Assembly (NCBI GenBank): GCA_018894105.1
Contig: CM032129.1
Coordinates: 32,815,468 to 32,879,467, forward strand
Source: Jacaranda mimosifolia
Taxonomy: Eukaryota; Streptophyta; Magnoliopsida; Lamiales; Bignoniaceae
DNA length: 64,000 nt
Direction: 5' to 3'
A program made the position numbers and the translations under genes. The notes beneath the pieces were generated by a model. That model searched no databases. It had not been told where the DNA came from and saw only the letters and a program-made list of their open reading frames with translations. Numbering within the stretch: the first letter of the stretch is position 1; each line of letters starts with the position of its first letter. This document shows, piece by piece, positions 22,402-33,366 of this stretch.

Positions 22402-22965
22402 AATTTTTTTAAATAATTTTTTTTTCATTTATAATATTATATACTAGAGAAAAATGATGATGCTCAATAGGACCCATGATGGTAATAGAAGGCAATAAAT
22501 GGCCTGGGAAAAGGCAACCAAAAAGTGGATTAATTTTGAACTGTTTATGATGTCTGAAAATTCCACTATAAAGGGAGGCCAACACCAACATTTAAGATTC
22601 TTGTTTGTTTGTTTGTAAGGTGAATGCCAAATTTTTTTTCATCCTAAAGTAAGAAAAGACTTCTTACTATTATATCACATGAATTATTTTCCCTGCAAAA
22701 GCTTCAATATGAAAATCATACACAAATTATGTATGGAATCTTCAATAGTGAGGAATGGTACTATATATGCTTTATCAATTTGATTTGTATATGTAGGACA
22801 TATTTCATAAACCCCACCAAAAAAGTGGCTCTTCAAATATATATATTTATATATAAAGAATGAAAGTAGTGCTGCAAATGACTTTGAGAGGATGAAGTTC
22901 AAGACAAAGTGTGTGTATGTGTGTTTTTCTTGTACACATTAAAAGTCTATCAAGCCCTCTATTAG
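22402..22965. other. Intergenic DNA, no supported gene
   Basis: AT-rich and non-coding, ending in the target site of the next MITE. Confidence 0.5.
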
Positions 22966-22968
22966 TTA

Positions 22969-23325
22969 GTACCCGTTTGGTTTTGTTTTCAAAGTCCCTT
23001 TTCATTTTCTCCTAAAAATGAAAACAGAAAACTATCAACTTCTCTCATATTTTACAAACATTTTCATTTTCAGTACATTTTCCCAAACATATTATTATAC
23101 TCTCTGTTCATTTTCAATTTTTATTTTCTTCTACTCACATTTGTACGACTTTTAATACAAAACACTACATTTTTCAAATGCAATTCATTTTCAATATTAT
23201 CATTACATTTTAAAGAAAACCTCCAAATAATATTTTATTTTCAAAAACACTTTTATAACTAATTTTTCACTATTCATTTCACCAGAAAATGAAAATGCCT
23301 CCAGAAAACAAATCCAAACAGCCCC
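22969..23325 (+). mobile_element. Tourist-like MITE, family 1, copy D
   Basis: TTA duplications at 22966..22968 and 23326..23328. Left terminus gtacccgtttggttttg; the right end is complementary over caaacagcccc with mismatches. Very close to copy B over its full length, so it is among the younger copies. Confidence 0.83.
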
Positions 23326-23797
23326 TTAGCAAAATTTTCACACACTATGTGGTCTACGCATTTTTTTTAGGTTGGTTTTGGGTCGATCCGATTCAATCCT
23401 AATGATGTTTTATTTAAATAGTGTTGACGTCTCAAATTACATCATATAACAATAATACACGTTGTACCTTACATGTCAAATAATATAATTTTATAACTAC
23501 CCTTAATTTATTATTCATTTTGAACAACTTATTTTTTTTTTTCAACTTATTTAATTATATGTCGGCAACCTTTGTTACTATTTTTAATAATAGACCTTAT
23601 TCTAAATTAGATTGACTATAGGAAGGTATCATGGTATCTATCAAATGACATAACAAACATATCGTGAATTTAATCATTCATAAGCACTTTATATGTACCT
23701 CAATTTATCTAATTTTATATCCATATCCCTTATTTGTCTTTTTATTAATAAGTCTTATTCTAAATTGAGTATTTCACTTACACAACAAATGCATTTA

Positions 23798-24119
23798 CAG
23801 CCAGTTTGATTGTGTTTTTATTTTCAATATTTTTAAAATCTAAAAAGTTAATTAGAGTAAATGAATTGAAAATAAATTTGTATTTGGGAAAATAATGATT
23901 ATATAGGGTTTAATAGATTGTAGGTGGAGAGAGATAGTAATAATGAAGAAGAGAGAGAAGATATATATTATTAGGAGAAGATATATAAGTTATTGAAAAA
24001 TATGTTTTGAGATGAAAATGAGTTGAAATATTGGTAAAAATGATGATAAATTGTTGATAGTTCATTTTTAAATAGTAAAAACAATTGAAAATAAAAACAA
24101 AACATAACCAAACTGGTCC
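23798..24119 (+). mobile_element. Tourist-like MITE, family 2, copy C
   Basis: Left end cagccagtttgattgtg, right end taaccaaactggtcc, with an internal ttgtaggtggagagagata block shared with 21507..21848. The TTA/TAA-type flanks are not identical. Confidence 0.7.
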
Positions 24120-24149
24120 TAAGTGCTTATTATTGTTTAAACCCTAAGT

Positions 24150-24727
24150 CCATGCATATAAGTATGTAAGTGATGTCATTAAACCAATTAATCAATTAAC
24201 TCTTAAATTACAGTGATTCAAGGAGAATTTATGAAATTCTAACCTCATAAATTTGAACTTTAAACTTTCCTAGAAATCTTTCTCGAATTAAAATCACCCC
24301 CACCCCCCCACCCCCCAAAAAAAACCCACACACACATGCATAATATTATGATACATATAAGTAAGTGATGCCATTGAACCAATTAATCAGTTAACTGTTA
24401 AATTAGAGTGATTCAAGGAGAATTTATGAAATTCTAACCTCATAAATTAGAACTTTAAACTTTCCTAGAAATCTTTCTCGAATTAAAATCACCCCCCCCC
24501 CCCCAAACACACACACACACACACATGCATAATATTATGATACATATAAGTATATAAGTGATGTCATTGAACCAATTAATCAATTAACTCTTAAATTAGA
24601 GTGATTCAAGGAGAATTTATGAAATCCTAACCTCATAAATTCGAACTTTAAACTTTCCTAGAAGTCTTTCTCAAATTAAAATCACCCACCCCACCCCCCA
24701 AGACACACACACACACATTACTGTATG
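24150..24727. repeat. Three tandem copies of a ~194-bp unit with C-tract/CA junctions
   Basis: The marker word gtgattcaag starts at 24213, 24408 and 24601, giving periods of 195 and 193 bp. Units share nearly all sequence, including gagaatttatgaaat and ctttcctagaaatctttctc. Each ends in a C-rich run followed by an (AC)n run and, in the first two units, tgcataatattatgatac. The homopolymer and dinucleotide junctions vary most between units. Confidence 0.88.
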
Positions 24728-25657
24728 ATATGTGCCTCAGTCAAATGTTGCACGCAGGCATAGATATACCCTCCAATCTATTTAAATAACAGCAGCAAAG
24801 TGGGGTAGAGAATAGGATCCTTTAAATAGTTTAATAAAATAAGTTACTTAATTGATCAAGTAGGATAAAAAGGAATTGTCTAAGTACATTTGAGCCAACA
24901 TATATAGAAAAAAATAAATTGACAACCAAATCTTGTTTATAAGTGCACAATTAGATTAGCAGATATATTCAATGTTGCTACTTTGGTGATCTTAGTAGAG
25001 AGATTTTGTGGGATCCCTCACCCTATTTTCTAGATTGGGCATTATATTCTTATGTCTCTCTTTTTCTTCAATAAGATCAATTTAGTACTAATCAACTGCA
25101 ATTGTATATAGACATATAAATCTTGACTCAAACCCCTAACTAGATCATGCAAATTATTGGCAAGATATGGGAGATGATGAACACATTATTCAAGAGATGC
25201 TCAATTAGATATTGTTTTCAATTTTTGTTTTTTATTTATAATTTGAAATTTTCTTGTAAAGTATGCATATCAATCTTCAATTCCCTATGAAACGAGCATC
25301 AATTTTGAATCTTATAAAAGAGATAAATACTTGATACATTCGGCATACATTTCTAATTAAGTGATAAAAAAATATCAGTTGAAATAGAAGATTTGACTGG
25401 ATATGTGACTAATCCTGAAACTAAAAGTCTCAAAAGCGCCACCGAAGCCCCATTTTAAGGTATACGGTTGGGGGTGATGCCGATTACTCCGACTTGAATA
25501 GAAGGAATTGATCGTATAAATACCTATATTTACATACGGATACGGTTTCAACACGGGAATTGACGGTGGAATGCTTATTTTGTGTACATATAATTCGAAG
25601 TATTTTGTCAAATAAACATAATTAACACATACTCATATTATGTATTCAAATTAAGCA
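24728..25657. other. Intergenic DNA, no supported gene
   Basis: AT-rich sequence with no repeat, RNA gene or exon I can support. Confidence 0.5.
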
Positions 25658-25665
25658 ACAAAGAT

Positions 25666-26255
25666 TAGGGCTTACCCAGACCCACCCAAACCCGCCTCAC
25701 TTGGGGCGAGTTTTGAAAGCATAAACGGTTTTTGGGGCGGGTCTCGAGTTTTAATTTTTAAATCCGAACCCGCCCCAAACAAGGCCCACTAGATATTTTA
25801 TATATGTATATATTAATTTTATTTATTATGTGTATATTTTATGGGGTGTGTATTCATATATATATATATATGAAAAATATGAATATTACATATATATTTT
25901 ACATCATAATAATAATAATATTGTCATAATAAATAATTTATACATTCAATATGTATTTTTATAAGTAATAATAATATTTGCAATTTATCATTTTTTAAAG
26001 ATTAAAACATGCATATATAAATATTTAAATAATAAATTTTTGTTAATAATATTATTTTATCGTATTATGAAGTTATGGTGATGTTATTTTTTTGAAAAGT
26101 AATATTTTAATTTTTTTAAAAAAATATTTTAAATGGGTTTAATGGGTCTAACGAGTCCAACCACCTAGATAAGGTTTTGGGACGGGGCGGGGCGCAGCTC
26201 CATAAAAATCTTAACAGGACAGGTCCTAGATTTTGCCAGACTCTTGCCATCCCTA
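25666..26255. mobile_element. hAT-like non-autonomous element, GGGCGGGT-rich ends
   Basis: The termini are tagggcttacccag and, in reverse, tagggatggcaaga. 8-bp flanks acaaagat and ataaagat (25658..25665 and 26256..26263) differ at one base. GC-rich subterminal blocks such as ttggggcgggtctcgag enclose an AT-rich core. A related element lies at 38117..38570. Confidence 0.65.
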
Positions 26256-26263
26256 ATAAAGAT

Positions 26264-26880
26264 CATGCGATATCAACATGATGTAGATCTTAATAACATA
26301 AATCTCCATATATTTCCCTTATAAATCGCTACGTCGATAAAAATACTGCTACTACTGTTGCTGCTGCTGCTATTAATAAAAAAGGTAAAATCATTAAACA
26401 TATTTACCAGCTTATTTAAAGGTGCAATATGGACTTATATTTATGCTGAGAAACACAATGGCAATATTCTCGGTGTTTTGATAGGGAGACAAACGGACAA
26501 TATATGTTGTCACATCGACAAACCTTAGTCACTTGCTCACATAATTTAATTGCAACTATGTCCTTTTAAGGTTTAATTAATAATTATAGCATAATCATCG
26601 ACTCAGGAAGAACCCAAATATAGGAAAAAATAGGCTGCGAATCCGAGAATTGGAATCCATGTACGTTTTTTTTAATCAGTTTCTTGGTAATAACAAAAAT
26701 ATAAATATATATATATATATATTTCCAAAAACTTTGTTCCATGTTTGCTTGGCATTATGGCATCAAATAATAAATTACCTGTTCTCAGATTTTGTACAAC
26801 ACTTTGCTGATTTCAGCAAATGTTCCGCCTTTGGTCTTTTGTTTCTTTAACTTTAAAAAAAAAAATAATTGATTGATTCC
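26264..26880. other. Intergenic DNA, no supported gene
   Basis: Contains a short (GCT)n run near 26359..26370 and an (AT)n run near 26705..26721. No exon was recognised. Confidence 0.5.
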
Positions 26881-26883
26881 TTA

Positions 26884-27235
26884 AAGGTCGTTTTGATTTG
26901 TTTTTTGGAAGTATTTTTATTTTTTAGTAAAAAAAATTAAAAAATTAGTTATAAAAGTATTTTTGAAAATAAAATGTTATTTGGATGTTTTGTTTAAAAT
27001 AAAATAATTATGTAGGGTTGAAAATGAATTGTATATGAAAAATATATTGTTTTTGTATTAGAAGGCGTATAAATATGAATAGGAGAAAATAAAAAGTGAT
27101 GAAAAGTGAGATAGAGAGAGTGTGTGTGTAAGAGTTTGTATGGAAGAATATTTTAATAATGAAAATATCTGTAAAAATGGGGGAGAAGTTGATGGCTCTC
27201 TATTTTTATTTTCATTAGCAAATTGACATGATAAG
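26884..27235 (-). mobile_element. Tourist-like MITE, family 1, copy E (eroded)
   Basis: The interior is the reverse of the family 1 consensus (gttttgtttaaaataaaa, ttgtattagaaggcg, atagagagagtg). TTA at 26881..26883 marks one side; the other terminus is lost. Confidence 0.65.
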
Positions 27236-27498
27236 TCTAACAACATATTAATTAATCATTTTTTTTATTTAGTGACATTATCCTCACACATATAAGTGTA
27301 AAATTCAATTTGAGTCTTAATAAATTTTTAGTGTATATATATTTAAATATAAAAATAAAAAGTATTTATCCCTTTAATATGAATTTTAAGATAATTTTTT
27401 ATGCTAATTAATATCAAATGCTTAATATTTTGCTTTATTCACAATTTTATTTGGTTTGCTTTGACACATGTTGTTTAATATGATTATTACATAGTTTA

Positions 27499-27803
27499 AG
27501 GGTGTAAGATGCGTCGAGCCGGCTCGATTATAGCTCGACTTGAGCTCGCACTTATCATGAGCCGACCTCGAGCCTTGATTTAGTTGTTCAAAAGCTCGTG
27601 AGCTTTTTTCTATTTTTAAATATTATATATATTATATTAAATAATTATTATATATTAATAATTAAATTTTATTGAGTTGAACTGAGCTCGAATCTAAGCC
27701 AAAAATACTGAGTTCAAGCTCGAGCTCGAGCTCGAATCTTTAACAAGAGGCTCATTGAGCTCGAACTCAAATTTTTTTCCTAACTCAACTCATTTACACC
27801 GTT
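27499..27803. mobile_element. hAT-like short element rich in GAGCTCGA words
   Basis: The ends agggtgtaagatg and, in reverse, cggtgtaaatgag form an imperfect inverted repeat. The interior is built from gagctcgag-type words around an AT core, as in 30519..30993 and 32836..33163. No clear target duplication was found. Confidence 0.5.
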
Positions 27804-28695
27804 AACGTAGTTGGTCTTCGTATATACTAGTGTAATATTGGCCATATTCATAGGATTATTACACGATTAGTTGTCATCTTTGTAATAAGCATCATGCCAT
27901 AAGCATATATAGATATGATCATGATTTTATCTCAATGATCTGCAATATAAGATGTTACCCTTGTGGATAGTACTCAAATGGAATAAAAAATTATAAAATT
28001 ATATATAATAATTTCACCATTTCATTTTATGACTGCATCAACGTTAAGTATACGTTAACAGTACATAATCTCCTTCATATAGTACCAAATCGACATGTTT
28101 GAGATTTCCCATGACTAATGATATCTTCATTGCAATCAATGAAAACTTCATCAATTAATCTTGATCGTCAATTTCCTCAGAAGAAACAAATACGAAATCC
28201 AGTTATCAACGATATCGAGTGGCTTGGATGATTGTATGAACAACGATAGCCATGTGACGATTATGAAGGAGAAGAAGATGGAACCCAGAAAATGATATGT
28301 CCTTCAGATGTCATATCGTTGGCAACAGAAGAAAGATTGCAATAGTTTGTGGTCGGGAGGAGCTCTCGTCCTCTCTCACTCAGATGCCATAGATGGATTT
28401 ACAGAAGTAGTTATAGAACAGCGATGCCTATTCAGTTGGGTTGGATTACTAGGGCAACTTATCGATCAATGACAACAATATCCCTATCACACCAAACACA
28501 TAATGTAAGAGGGGCATAGAAGATTTCACACGATATTCTGGGCCAGCTTTAGTTGTCATAAAATGGGCTCCTGTTCAAACAATTCATGTGGGGCTTTATC
28601 CTTAGTTTTTGTGAACATTGATAGCACAAGAGAATAATAGCTTTAACCTGATAACAAGTAGAGGAAGAGAAGCCACAGCTTATGTATTATTGATA
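27804..28695. other. Intergenic DNA and 3' flank of PUR5
   Basis: No gene was recognised. 28200..28640 has a less AT-rich composition than the transposon-rich DNA to its left but no frame or domain I can name; it probably includes the PUR5 3' UTR. Confidence 0.45.
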
Positions 28696-31600
28696 TTACT
28701 GATAGCTCACTCCATCGCCGCTTATAACTTCACCAATACGATAGCACGCATTTGTGCCATGTCCGTCTGAGAGTATTCTAAGAGCGGCCTCCTTGGAGAC
28801 GACTAGAACCATCCCAATCCCCATATTGAAAGTCCGTCTCATTTCAGCGTCTTCTATTCTTCCAGCCTAACGAGTGCCAAAAAAGTACATCGGAGTTACA
28901 TTTTTGCAAGCATTGTACAAGAGAAATGGTGATGATGGATGCTATATAATGATATTACACGGTGTATAACAAAATCAAGATAGGAGAATCAGAGGAATAA
29001 GAATTAAAAATTGAACTGCCCCGATTAAAAGTTGCATGAAATGCTTCTCACCTCTTGAATCCACTTGAAAACGGGAGGGACGGGCCAAGAGTCGTTGTAT
29101 ATGAGAGCTCCTAGGCCCTTCGGAAACACACGGGGGATATTATCAGTAAAACCACCACCGGTTATGTGAGCTATCCCTTTTACTCCACCTTTGCTGATGA
29201 TGTCAAGAACCTGAAGGAAATGAGATCATCTTTAAGAGACATATAATGGAATATTGTAATTGAGAAGAACTATTCCAAAGAAAGCTTTCAGAGCTTACCT
29301 GCTTGACATATATAACAGTGGGTGCCATCAAAGCTTCACCTAGCGTAATGGATGATCCCGGAAGTTTGTTCTTCAAAGAAAGGCCACTCCGCTCGAGAAC
29401 CCTGAAAAATGGCAGGCTTAACATTAATAAAGAATAAATAGTGAAGCTATTACTATTCGTTTTCAAATACAGCATGGAGCTATTTCTCTCAAGGAAATGT
29501 TAAACCTTCTAACGAGGGAAAATCCATTGGAATGAACTCCACTAGATGGTAGGCCCAAAAGGACATCTCCAGCAGCTATGTTTCTTCCATCAATAACTGA
29601 GTCCTTCTTCACAATACCCACAGCGAAGCCACTAAGATCATACTCACCATCGGCATAGAAATCTGGCATCTCTGCAGTCTGAAAGATACATGCAGTCCAT
29701 TAAATTGACCAAAGAAAGACAAATTTTGCTTAGTTATACAGAAATGCCTTCATAAGCTGATTATTTCTAGATTTTTCAAATAGCATTGTATTAACTGCCA
29801 TGAATAAATGTAAATAAATACTGCCCACAAGTACCTCTCCCCCTAGAAGAGCGCAGTCAGATTGCTGGCAACCATCGACAATACCTTTAATGACCTGCTT
29901 TAGCAGATATAAAGATAATTGGACTTTCTTCACCAGAAAGATATAAGACTATAGTTTCATGATATCAAGAGAATTTGATGCAGGATACAACTTGCATACC
30001 TTCTCCGCAAGATCAACGTCAAGATGGCTTGTGGCAAAGTAATCAAGGAAAAACAAAGGCTTCGCCCCAGAAGTGACTATGTCATTTACACTCATGGCAA
30101 CCTGATCAAAAAATTGCAATTAGTACTAGCATTGGTACCAAAGCACATGCAACAGCCAACAATTTTTACCAAATCAATCCCAATCATCTCATGGATCCCA
30201 GTCTCAAAAGCCAGCTTAAGTTTGGTTCCTACACCATCCGTACCAGCCACAAGATAGGAATCTCCTGTAAAGTACGGAGATTATCTTTAAAATGCGACAT
30301 AAGATGCAGAAATGACCAACTTTACATATATAAAAGAAAAAAGGTTGATAAACATACTGCTATAGGGAAAGGGACACAGTAAGAAAAAAGGAACACATAG
30401 AAGTGTAAAGACCCAAGGGATGCCTATGGATAACAAGCTAATTCTTACATCCTTTACTCAAAATATTCAAAGTTAATAATTGAAGAAGGACAAGTTTGTA
30501 AGTTCATGAGACATGCTGTAGGGCTGCAAATGAGCTCGAGATGATTCGAGCTTGAGCTTTACCTCGAGTCGATCTCAAACCATTTTTATATAAGCTCGAA
30601 GCTAGCGAGCTGATTTATATTTTTAATAATTTTTTTTAATATTATTAGTATATAATATATTATTAATAATATATCTTATATATGAATATTATATATATAA
30701 TAAAATATAATATATATCAAAAAGAAAAATAATATATTACTAACCTAAATTCCAAATAAAAATAAAAAATGAAACTAAAATGTTTTAATTTATAAATTTT
30801 AATCATTAAATATTTATCATTTTATTAAAAAAATTCGAGCTCGAGCTCGAGCTTACAATATATTTCATAGTTTATTTACAAATTTGAACTTAATCAAGTC
30901 AAGCTGAGTCGAGCTCAAGCTCACAAAATAAAGCTCGTCAAGCTCGAGCTAGCAAAATTTTCCTAGGCTCCGCTCAACTCGTTTGCAGCCCTAATATGCG
31001 GGGGTGGATCGTCCTTTATCAGGCATCAAAAGAATTAGGAAGGAAAGTGCATAAAATTCCATGAAACAGAGTATCTGGGAAATCCAATTCATCAACTGGT
31101 CAAGGAAGTCCAAATCAAAATGCCAAAACAGCAATGTGGATTCAATAAATGCTACCCAAGAAATCAGTTTGCAACAAATATATGCTCCAGTACACATGTT
31201 TTCTCCTAATCCCTGACCTCTTAATAAATTTTTCATGTCATGGGCTCACGTCCAACCAGGGCTCACAAAGTTTTCCAAGAATACTCAAGCAGAAAAGCAA
31301 ACTCCTCCTCAATCAATCAACTATAACTCACCCCTTGAAATTTAACAATCATTACAAAATAGTCTTGATATGCAAGAGCATGGTAGCAATACAGAGTGAT
31401 CCATCCAACTAACAACAAAGACTACAACTACATTACTACAGAATATAAGCAAAATTACAGAGCGAAAATCGACAATCATACCTAAAGGAAAGAGCCCTCC
31501 AAAGCCACCAATTCCAGGAGCCATCTTGGCAATTCTCCTAACTAATTCTGAACCAGCATCAATGTCAACACCTGCATCCTTGTAAGTAAGTCCCTCACCC

Positions 31601-31824
31601 TTATCTGGTGCAGCCACTTCCACATGCTTTTGGCTCGACATGGAAACTACGATACTGTTTTTCCCACTTCTTCTTCCATCTTTCACTTCTTTCATCCAAT
31701 TCTTGGACAAAAATGCCAAACCTCCCTTGGTAAAATCACCTTTATGAATCTTGGCCAAACTTGGATTAAACAAATTCCTAATGCAATGGAATTGTTCTGT
31801 ATTTGCCTTGCAGGATGTATTCAT
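28696..31824 (-). CDS. PUR5: Phosphoribosylformylglycinamidine cyclo-ligase (AIR synthetase), organellar
   Basis: Eight coding exons on the minus strand: 31824..31482, 30264..30170, 30101..30000, 29894..29835, 29678..29506, 29401..29299, 29210..29052, 28866..28696. All have GT-AG junctions and consistent phases, giving 401 residues (Arabidopsis PUR5 about 389). The enzyme makes AIR from FGAM with ATP, a late step of purine synthesis located in plastids in plants. Motifs in order: [112 protein letters not shown] and the terminal [15 protein letters not shown]. About 85 N-terminal residues before YKDAG look like a transit peptide. An in-frame upstream exon (32192..32107) could extend it. Intron 1 carries a hAT-like element. 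Confidence 0.95.
30519..30993. mobile_element. hAT-like element in PUR5 intron 1
   Basis: 475 bp with termini tagggctgcaaatgag and, in reverse, tagggctgcaaacgag. The flanks acatgctg and atatgcgg match at six of eight bases. GAGCTCGA-rich subterminal regions surround an AT-rich core. Confidence 0.72.
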
Positions 31825-32106
31825 ACTTGAAGCAATTAACAAAAGCCCTTCAAGAAGGAAGCAAGACAAGATACTGTTCAGTCGATAATTCAGGACATGG
31901 AAATGAAACCATTTAACTTGAGCTAATGACGTCCAAAACCCACCTGGAATTAGTACTTCTCTTGAACTAATCGAAGAAACCTTTGAAGAATTTAAGAAGT
32001 AAAACAAAACAGTGTTCAGTTGGTAATTCAAGCAACATACAAGGAACCAGCTCGTTGATTATTCAAGAAATATAGCCAATTTGAGCTTATGAATTTCAAG
32101 AATTAC

Positions 32107-32192
32107 CGGAGTAGTTTTCTAGCAAGAATAAGACGCCGGGACGGTCGGCCGAGGACAGAGGCGGCGGCGGCGGCGGCGGCCTGAAAAAACAT
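32107..32192 (-). CDS. PUR5: Possible alternative 5' coding exon of PUR5
   Basis: ATG at 32192 starts MFFQ, then seven alanines encoded by a GCC repeat, then SVLGRPSRRLILARKLL, and stops being coding at a CCG|gtaatt donor (32107). Joining to an acceptor at 31826 (cttcaag|TATG) is in frame and would add 29 residues ahead of [10 protein letters not shown]. The added segment is Arg-rich, Ala-rich and free of acidic residues, like an organelle presequence. It may equally be 5' UTR, with MNTS the true start. Confidence 0.4.
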
Positions 32193-33366
32193 AAAACCTA
32201 AAGACCACCTTCGCTTATATTTGATTGCTTGTAGTTTCTAATAATGTAGGAAATCAGAAAATTTATCATTAAGGTTAAGTAATTAATATAATTACAGTGT
32301 AAACTTAAAAATAAATTTTAATAATTTAAAATGTAGTCAAAATTACATATTTATGATTAAAAGATTACCTCCTTGTGTATAGTAATTATATCATTCCATC
32401 ATAATTGTGTAATATTAATTAAATTTAGATTTTCAAATTTTAATTTTTAAAAACTCACTAACCATTCAACATCAATTGTGTTTTTCTTAAATTATCAGAA
32501 TCTACAATCAAATTTACAATTTTTTAACACATTAAAAAAAAAGGCTCTTTTTTTTAACTACCGATGTGTTATTTTGACCAAAATTTTCACTTATTATTAA
32601 TGGTGAATTTCTTAAATTTTAAATTATCAAAATGCATCAATGAGTCAAACTTAATATTTTTTTTAATGCATTCTTCGAAGCTTATTCACATTAGTATGAA
32701 TTAATACCATTTGTCAACCCATCGAATTTAATAAAGTTCTATATACATTTTATTGTTATATTTTGTGATGTATTATTATTATTTGATTTTCTCCTTTAAT
32801 CTTATGTTTAGTAAGCTTTCTCTGCTGGCCATGACAGGGGTGCAAATGAGTCTAGCTGTCTCAAGTTTAAACTCTAATTCGTGTCAATTTTGAACTGTCT
32901 GTATTTGGGTTTGAGGCTCGCGAGGCAATATATAATTAAATAATATTTTTTATTTTATTAATATATTTGTATTATATTACTATTGTTTATTTTTTTTTGA
33001 GCTCGAACTCAAATTTGCAATTTTTTGCAATTAATTTATTAATTCTAGTCGAATTGAGTTGAACCAAGTTCGAACTCAACATATATATATATATATTTAA
33101 AATTTGAGTTTAAAAATTTTGCTTAAACTTGACTTGGTTCGATTCGATTCGAGTGCACTTCTAGTGATGACTTAAGGGGAAAAGAAAGAAAAAGCACAGA
33201 CAAACAGAGAAGAATAAAAGAAGAAAATTTTCCTTCAAGAAACGCTTGATTCTTCATCTACTCTGCATTATATAGGGTACTATGAGTATCACTAACACAC
33301 ACACACAGACTATAACTCTAGTGCGTGTTTGTGTGTTTTTCAAGATCATCCCATCGTCATTTTACC
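32193..33366. other. Intergenic region between PUR5 and the X8 gene
   Basis: The two genes are divergent, so both promoters should lie here. The sequence is AT-rich with one transposon-like repeat at 32836..33163. No clear TATA or other element was assigned. Confidence 0.4.
32836..33163. mobile_element. hAT-like short element rich in GAGCTCGA words
   Basis: The left end aggggtgcaaatgag and, in reverse, the right end agaagtgcactcga are similar. The interior is AT-rich with gagctcgaactc words. Flanks with gatgac/catgac similarity hint at an 8-bp target duplication but do not align exactly. Confidence 0.5.

Noticed and set aside
24150..24727. CRISPR-like spaced repeats
   Set aside because: The units are long, contiguous and nearly identical with no unique spacers, in a plant nuclear context; it is a tandem repeat.
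29203..31412. Several separate short minus-strand proteins
   Set aside because: They are single exons or read-through of the spliced PUR5 gene, not independent genes.
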